Assembly: GCF_000090795.2 (NCBI RefSeq)
Contig: NW_003546253.1
Location: 587,485-638,775 of the forward strand
Source of the DNA: Amphimedon queenslandica
Taxonomy: Eukaryota > Porifera > Demospongiae > Haplosclerida > Niphatidae
DNA length: 51,291 nucleotides
Direction: 5' to 3'
This document shows positions 38,753-51,291 of this stretch, piece after piece. Positions within the stretch are counted from its first letter, which is position 1; each line of letters begins with the position of its first letter. The position numbers and the translations under genes were made by a program. The notes beneath the pieces were generated by a model. It did no database searches. It had not been told where the DNA came from and saw only the letters and a program-made list of their open reading frames with translations.

Positions 38753-41063
38753 AAGGAGGGATGATCCTACTGATAGCATTGGCAGTGTTGGTAATTGCTA
38801 TATTCTGTTGGGTCTCCATATCAAAGAGAAACTCTAACAGACACGGAGGGCGACAGTGGACACACCAGTCATCAGAAGAAGAGAATATCGATGGACTACA
38901 TTATGGTGGGAATGGACATATACCCAACAAGGTAAAAAGTGATACTTATAATACATGTATTTATCAAATTGATCAAATAAGGACAGTAATGCTCTCTAAT
39001 TCAGTTATATTGAACTATAACTGCCAGTCTCCCTTGTGTATAATATACATGTACTATACAGACTATTAATGAGATTTGTGATGTGTTGGTTCACACTTAC
39101 GTGTACATGTGTGATATCAGTATTGAGTATATTCCTGTGTATGCTTGCAAGCAAACCTTTAATCTTTTTCTTTGAAGTGCACCACAAGCTACAATACATG
39201 TGTATCAATATTTACATCATACAGTGTTATGTTAATTTTCTATTGTATTTCCACAGTCAACCCAGCTCATGCTCAATATCCCTGGCATCCCCAGCCCCTT
39301 GCCAGCTACACCAGGATATGGTCCTGCTATGTGCATTGATCCTTGCTATGAGTTTTCAAGGGACAACCTTGAGCTGACAGACATCCTGTACGATGGAAGC
39401 TACACCGTCATATATAAGGCAAAGGCTACCGGAATAAAGGATAATAAATCCATCGAAGTGATGGCAAAGTGCATTAAAGGTAAGAGGGAGAGATAAACTC
39501 AGAGAAGCCTCTAATATATAGTCTATAGTAAATATTACTATGAACTATTGTCCCTTTGCAATTAAGCTGGCACAAAAGCACAAGCAGATCAAAAGCAAAA
39601 TAATTACATGTACATGTACATGTACACACGGAGCTTATGGGGTGCTTCTCTTTGATCTTAAGGTTTCCATGATAATAAACACGACTGTACAATAACATGA
39701 AGATAATGCTATCATTATTTATTGTAGAGGAGTATGGTGACATGGACGACTACGTGTCAGCGCTAGTCACAGAAATGGAGCATCTATCACAATTTGAGCC
39801 ACACCCAAACATTGTTGGACTCATTAAAGTCTGCACAGTAGGAAGTAAGTCAATAAGATAAATATTTGACGAGTGGCTGAACAAACTGTCCCTCTCCCTC
39901 CCAATAATCTCCCCCATTTCTTCATGTGTATGGCGTACATACCCATATTGCATTGATTTGTACATGTACATGTATATGTATGTGAATACGTACTCTTCTC
40001 TCATTACATTTTTATTTCCTTCTCTCTCATTTTAGAGCCAGTTTATATGATAATGGAGTACATGTGTCACGGGGACCTCCTGGGTTTCCTCAGAGCAACA
40101 AGAGGTCACCCTGACATGTACACTGTGTTCCCTGGAACAAAGAACGTTCCGTCAAACTTAAAACTAAAATCTCGGGACTTGCTACGAATTATTAGCCAAA
40201 TAGCTGACGGAATGAACTACCTCTCGGGACTAAAGGTAAGAGAGATGGAGAGAGGATTTTAAAATAATTTTAATCATATTTTTTCTTATTAGATTCCACA
40301 CACAGCCCTATGTGCTAGGAACATATTGGTCGGTACCAGTATGGAGGTTAAGATATACAACATTGGAGCACATAATCTTGATAGTAACGAGGTCTATGAG
40401 TCACTGGTTAGGTGGTGGGCACCGGAAGTCTTCCATGATGGAAACCATTCTGTACTCAGTGACATGTAAGTGTAGAGTGTATGGATGATAATAATAATAG
40501 TGCACTGATATTTCCAGCAAGTATTAATTAAACAAAAAACATGAAAAATGCAAAAAAAGTTATTGTAAAATACATACAGTAGACATGTTTAAAACATTCT
40601 ACATGTGCATGTACATGTTTATAAAAGTGGAAGGTTTTATATTATTATTATTATTATTATATTATTTTTATTATTACAGTTGGTCATTTGGAGTGGTTAT
40701 GTGGGAAGTAGTGACAGTTGGCGGTACACCATACAATGATGTTAATCTCGATGACATTTACCCTCAACTAATGGCTGGTCTGAGACTACAGCGACCAGCT
40801 CACTGTACGCAACCAATCTACGACATAATGACGTCTTGTTGGGAAAATATACCACAACATCGACCGACTTTCCTTGAGATTACGGACCAGCTTCAGAGTC
40901 TGAACACAACTAAAATGGTATGTGGTAGCAATAATTATTGTCTGTTTTCATTATACGTGTATATTTTTCTCATCTCCAGAGTTATTTGGATTTAAGAAAC
41001 TACAACGAAATGCAGTATTCACAGTTTGACCTCAATGAGGCATCACAAATGTCAATACTTTAA
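34641..41063 (+). CDS. Ig/FN3 receptor tyrosine pseudokinase
   Basis: This is a type I receptor of about 15 exons. A signal peptide exon (34641-34716, shared or alternative) joins in phase to exon 2 at 36202. The ectodomain has an Ig-like domain (ends THHGTYQCQEEN), a second Ig-like fold without cysteines (LSDAGQYKIWGNN), a third Ig domain (VSIPCSVQD ... DNGEYKCHASNS), an FN3 domain (PQKPNITTLTVSG ... YSFQVAAINEYNLTGEYS) and a Ser/Thr/Pro stalk. The membrane helix is MILLIALAVLVIAIFCWV. In the kinase domain the beta-3 Lys (EVMAKCIK) and alpha-C Glu (TEMEHL) remain, but the catalytic loop reads PHTALCARNIL instead of HRDLAARN, and DFG is NIG. The glycine loop is also degenerate (LYDGSYTVIYKA). 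WWAPEVF and WSFGVVMWEV are intact. The tail has three tyrosines (SYLDL, NYNEM, YSQF). It is most likely catalytically dead and acts by scaffolding or heterodimerisation. The first exon is the least certain part. Confidence 0.88.
35077..36201. other. Intron/intergenic stretch before the first receptor Ig exon
   Basis: This holds two further short cysteine-containing frames on the plus strand (35202-35384, with FPTCCLDRPSYNCFDDCFHC; 35702-35944, with YGCNEFVMCCGQRN and LACCHLP). They have no signal peptide and no sure splice links, so I do not call genes here, but they echo the cysteine-rich exon just upstream. Confidence 0.3.
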
Positions 41064-41886
41064 ACTTCAAAAAAAAAAACCACGGCATCAATAAATAATA
41101 ATATTTAACACTTTCACCTTCTCCCTCTCTCTGCATCATTATTCTTACATTTCATTGATTTCTTCTAACCTTTTATTTCAATATGTCTCTTCTTTTGATC
41201 TTCTTTTCCTCCTTCTCCCTCTTTCTCTCAATATTTTTGTATAGAATGTCTCATTATCAAATTTTTTAACCACTACTATAATAAGTAATAATTATCATTG
41301 TCAGTGTCTAGTCAGTCAGTATTTGTGGGACTGTATTTGTTTTTTTCGTTACTTTGTGTTCCGTTTTGTTATAAAATGATTATAAATGTTTCATTAGTCT
41401 TAACCTACATCTCCTGACCCGTTAACTCAATCAAGTTGTTGCTTACAGTAAACACGACATACCGCCATGCCAAATTTATTTCGTAGCAATAATTGATTTA
41501 ATTTATTAATTAAATTAGGGCTAGCATCATCAGCCACTCAACAGAAGCCAGTGCTTTACATGTACACGTACATACGTAATAGCACATGTACAGCATACTA
41601 ATCACAGTATGCATGTACATATGTACATACATGTACTTAATAGATCATGATACATTTATGGATTTACTGTAGTAAAATGTACCACAAAATTAGGTCAAAC
41701 TTTCCACATAGAACTGCTACAAAATTGATTTTTTTATAATTTTTCCTTAGCTGTGGGTTATTAAAAAATCCATTGTTTTTTGTCAACAATTTCAAGCATG
41801 TATGAAGTTAGATATGTATACAAACACTGAGTCCTTGGTGCTATCAAGCAGAGTAAGAGTTCAGTAGATAAATGAATAGGGTTTGC
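41064..41886. other. Convergent gap receptor / RNASEH2C
   Basis: The 823-bp region between convergent stops is the longest intergenic space in the window. It starts with CT-rich 3' sequence, has several TACATGTA palindromes near 41570-41640, and a degraded fragment like the intronic repeat at about 41680-41780. No gene is seen. Confidence 0.5.
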
Positions 41887-43731
41887 TCATTGACTAGGGC
41901 CATCATCAGTAAATGAGCTTGCTACATCTGAATGTATCTATTAGAAGATAGATGAATGAATTAATGAAAGAGTCATATAACATACAGCATTAGCAATGTC
42001 AATCCATTTCAAAGCAGAGGATATTCCTTCATCAGCTGAAGGGACCGAGTCCAAAGACCACTCATTGAGTGATGAGAAGACTGACTTTACTCTCATTTCC
42101 TTACAATCAGTTTCGCTACTACCACTAGATAATACAACACCTATTATAGTCCAATAAAGATAAAGATAAAACCAATACAAATATTGCTTGTTGCTTTCTC
42201 AATTCTATACACAATGGCATACTCTTAACCTGACAATGAAAAATTCTTTAAAAAGATAAAATACCCCGGTATATGACCTCAAGCATATTATATAGCCTCT
42301 TCACTTATTAGTTAAGGTTGAAGCCAAACATTAGAGAAGCAATATGAATACTGCTATAGGTTTAGGAGAATCAAGTGTTTTCATTAGTACTTGCCCATGC
42401 AGCAGCTGCAGTGAATCCAATGTAGTGTTGTAGTGTGATGCATCATTAATACAATACAGTGTAGTACTATACGTATACCAGTGTAGTCTTGAGGTAAATC
42501 GTGAGTTATTCCTTGAAGTGGGCGACCACGAAATGAAGCTGACATACACGCTACACCTAAAGAGAGATGTACTTTCAATCATTATAACTCAAAAACTTCA
42601 AGTCGGAATCGGCTCAAACTTTCTACATAGCATAAGGGCATCAATAAGTAACAGAAAATGTAATAAAAATTTGGGGTGATTTTGGAGCCATTTTTTGGAA
42701 AAAACCATGGGCTATAATGGGCTATAGCCTTGGGTATTTTTCAAAAAACGGCCCGTTTTTTAAAAATGACCATAACTTGAAAATTTCTTATCGGAATCGG
42801 CTCAAACTTTCTACATAGCATAAGGGCATCAATAAGTAACAGAAAATGTAATAAAAATGGGGGGTGATTTCGGAGCCATTTTTTCAAAAAAACCATGGGC
42901 TATAGCCTTGGGTATTTTTCAAAAAACGGTCCATTTTTTAAAATGACCATAACTCGAAAATTTCTTATCGGAATCGACTCAAACTTTCTACACAGCATAA
43001 GTACATCAGCATGCATCAGAAAATGTAATAAAAATTGGGGGTGATTTCGGAGCCATTTTTTGGAAAAAACCATGGGCTATAGCCTTGGGTATTTTTCAAA
43101 AACGGCCAGTTTTTAAAAATGACCATAACTTGAAAATTTCTTATCGGAATCGGCTCAAACTTTCTACATAGCATAAGTACATCAACATGCATCAGAAAAT
43201 GTAATAAAAATTGGGGGTAATTTCGGAGCCATTTTTTGAAAAAAACCATAGGCTATAGTACAGGGTATTTTTCAAAATTTTAGTGCTTTCCTAAAATGGC
43301 CGTAACTTGAAAAATTGAAGTCAGAATCAGTTCAAACTTTCTACACAGCATAAAGACATCAATATGTATCAAAAAATGTAATAAAAATTGGGGGTGATTT
43401 CGGAGCCATGTTTTGAAAAAACCATGGGCTATAGCCTTGAGAATTTTAGCGTTTTCTTAAAATGGCCAAATTGAAGTCGGAATCAGCTCAAACTTTCTAC
43501 ATAGCATAAGGACATCAATACATATCGCATAATGGCTTATATAAGTCAATTCACACCTTCTTGTTTCTCATTGGTGATTGTTGTCTCAAAGCAATTTTTA
43601 ACCCTTGCCTCTCTAGTTCCATCTTCTGTTAATATTTGACAGGGAATAGAATGAATAGGCAGGACAGGATGATTATCAATGTCTTCCACAATTACTGGAA
43701 TGGGAGGAGAAGGAGGAGATGGTGAAGACAT
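41887..43731 (-). CDS. RNASEH2C: Ribonuclease H2 subunit C
   Basis: This is the non-catalytic subunit of the trimeric RNase H2, which removes ribonucleotides embedded in DNA and RNA-DNA hybrids. There are four exons (43557-43731, about 42484-42558, about 41986-42139, about 41887-41940) and about 150 residues. The start is the first ATG (MSSPSPPSPPIPVIVEDI). Matching blocks are VLPIHSIPCQILTEDG (human LHLLPCEVAVDG), ASFRGRPLQGITHDLP (human SFRGRCLRGEEVAVP) and FSSLNEWSLDSVPSADEG with ALKWIDIANAIHSDV (human FTLWGLETIPGPDA, then ALTWPSLAAAIHAQV). The small last exon (IHSDVASSFTDDGPSQ) was found from the family alignment. Intron 1 is about 1 kb and almost wholly composed of the ~177-bp repeat. 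The gene is divergent from XPO7. Confidence 0.88.
42585..43530 (+). repeat. Tandem array of ~5.5 copies of the ~177-bp repeat (subfamily A)
   Basis: RNASEH2C intron 1 contains units beginning near 42587, 42771, 42949, 43124, 43303 and 43450. They are very similar to one another over GGAATCGGCTCAAACTTTCT, AATGTAATAAAAAT and GGAGCCATTTTTT. The first unit has a local 10-bp duplication (ATGGGCTATA twice, about 42708-42727). Orientation is antisense to the host gene. Confidence 0.93.
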
Positions 43732-43916
43732 AACACCCAATGGCGCCAAAACCCGCCTATTTTCCCCGTTGATATCCGTAAATGCCAATTTCTTATCGTT
43801 ATAATTATCCCACGTGCTCCCACGTGTCAGTGCAAACCCGTTCTCCGTTACTCTCCGGACTTGCCTCTCCCGCGGCCCTTCCTTCCGCGAACTTCCGTGC
43901 ACGTGGTTCACCCATC
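43732..43916. promoter_or_regulatory. Bidirectional promoter RNASEH2C / XPO7 with three E-boxes
   Basis: Start codons lie 185 bp apart. The interval is markedly GC-rich for this window. It contains CACGTG at 43811, 43821 and 43900, two CTTCCG-type ETS motifs (about 43880 and 43892) and CGCGG. The three perfect E-boxes suggest a bHLH-zip factor (USF, MYC/MAX or TFEB class) input; this is inference. Confidence 0.65.
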
Positions 43917-50749
<6,833 letters not shown>

Positions 50750-50999
50750 ATTAATGCATTCACACAGACACACACACATACACTGATTAGTAATTATTAT
50801 TATTGTTATTGTATTATATTATTGTATGAATTTTTGTGTTGTATTGTACTACTATTTGAACTGTGTACTTGCTACTGTTTCCAGATGTACATGTAGGTAT
50901 TCTTGTAGCTGTTAAGACTACTGAAAAAACAGCTAAGCATCTTCAGATCCATATTATTTAATAAATAATATTTTATTGAGTAGCAAAAGTTAATTATCA
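50750..50999. other. Convergent gap XPO7 / ABCC-type gene
   Basis: This 250-bp AT-rich interval between convergent stops has a short CA-like run. No gene is seen; it must hold both 3' ends. Confidence 0.5.
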
Positions 51000-51291
51000 T
51001 CAATTAAGTTTATTGTAAGACTCAAGAGCAATGTTCCTCAATCTTTCAGCATTGTTAGGTCCAGTCTGCTCCACTAGTTTACTGAGATATGATGATGATT
51101 GACTGAGGAGTATATGAGGTACATCAAACTCTATCAGTTTACCTGATTTCAGTATCTATAGTAATAATCTAAATGAGATTTGGACACAATTACTTATATT
51201 ATACCATAATCCTGTCAGAGTCCATGACAGTATCCAGTCTATGAGCTATAGTTAGTACAGTATAATCAGAGAACTGTTCACGTATCACTTG
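51000..51291 (-). CDS. ABC transporter, ABCC/MRP subfamily (C-terminal part, runs off the window)
   Basis: These are the last two exons (51205-51291 and 51000-51155) of a minus-strand gene whose 5' part lies outside the window. The upstream exon reads [26 protein letters not shown], which includes the switch histidine motif (H-loop) of the second nucleotide-binding domain. The last exon has [16 protein letters not shown], then [12 protein letters not shown] and the tail [13 protein letters not shown]. The order and wording resemble the MRP4-type end of ABCC transporters, that is, an ATP-driven exporter of organic anions in the plasma membrane. The precise member cannot be told from 80 residues. 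Confidence 0.85.

Noticed and set aside
43546-43911. Longer N-terminus for RNASEH2C reaching 43911
   Set aside because: The extension has no ATG before 43731. It runs through the GC-rich promoter with its E-boxes and adds a composition unlike the family.

Overview
The window looks like nuclear DNA of an early-branching metazoan, most likely a demosponge (Amphimedon-like). It is AT-rich, its genes are intron-rich with many 50-90 bp introns, intergenic gaps are tiny, and the proteins are unmistakably animal (haspin, xylosylprotein galactosyltransferase, TEX261, an Ig/FN3 receptor kinase). The species assignment is inference. I rebuilt the gene models by hand by joining exons at GT/AG sites in phase, so individual splice sites are approximate, while gene identities are mostly firm.

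Layout, left to right: PNPO (-), PSTK (-), type II PI 4-kinase (+), EFCAB10 (-), TEX261 (+), PP2A B55 subunit (-), B4GALT7 (+), alpha carbonic anhydrase (-), an unidentified coiled-coil protein (-), haspin kinase (+) with an ambiguous 5' end, COP9 signalosome subunit 1 (-), an Ig/FN3 receptor pseudokinase (+) whose first exon may be shared with a small cysteine-rich secreted protein, RNASEH2C (-), exportin-7 (+), and the 3' end of an ABCC/MRP transporter (-). Genes alternate strand almost perfectly. This gives six head-to-head pairs, several with start codons less than 200 bp apart and hence probable bidirectional promoters. There is no operon-like functional grouping; the neighbours are mostly unrelated housekeeping genes.

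The non-coding fraction is dominated by introns. These carry an unnamed tandem repeat with a unit of roughly 177 bp and a palindromic core. It recurs at eight or more places in both orientations, with about ten copies in one haspin intron and about five in RNASEH2C intron 1. A second, more diverged subfamily occurs in B4GALT7, COPS1 and XPO7. Two intact-looking MITEs sit 16 bp apart in another haspin intron: one Tc1/mariner-like with a TA duplication, and one hAT-like with an 8-bp duplication. Long simple repeats are (CA)60 after TEX261 and (CT)95 in XPO7, plus GA/CT-rich tracts and an 11-bp minisatellite.

The most interesting points are the receptor that has lost both catalytic aspartates, the possible alternative first exons of haspin, the candidate cysteine-rich secreted product hidden in the receptor's 5' intron, the intronic satellite family, and two adjacent stop-free, multiple-of-three micro-introns in XPO7.
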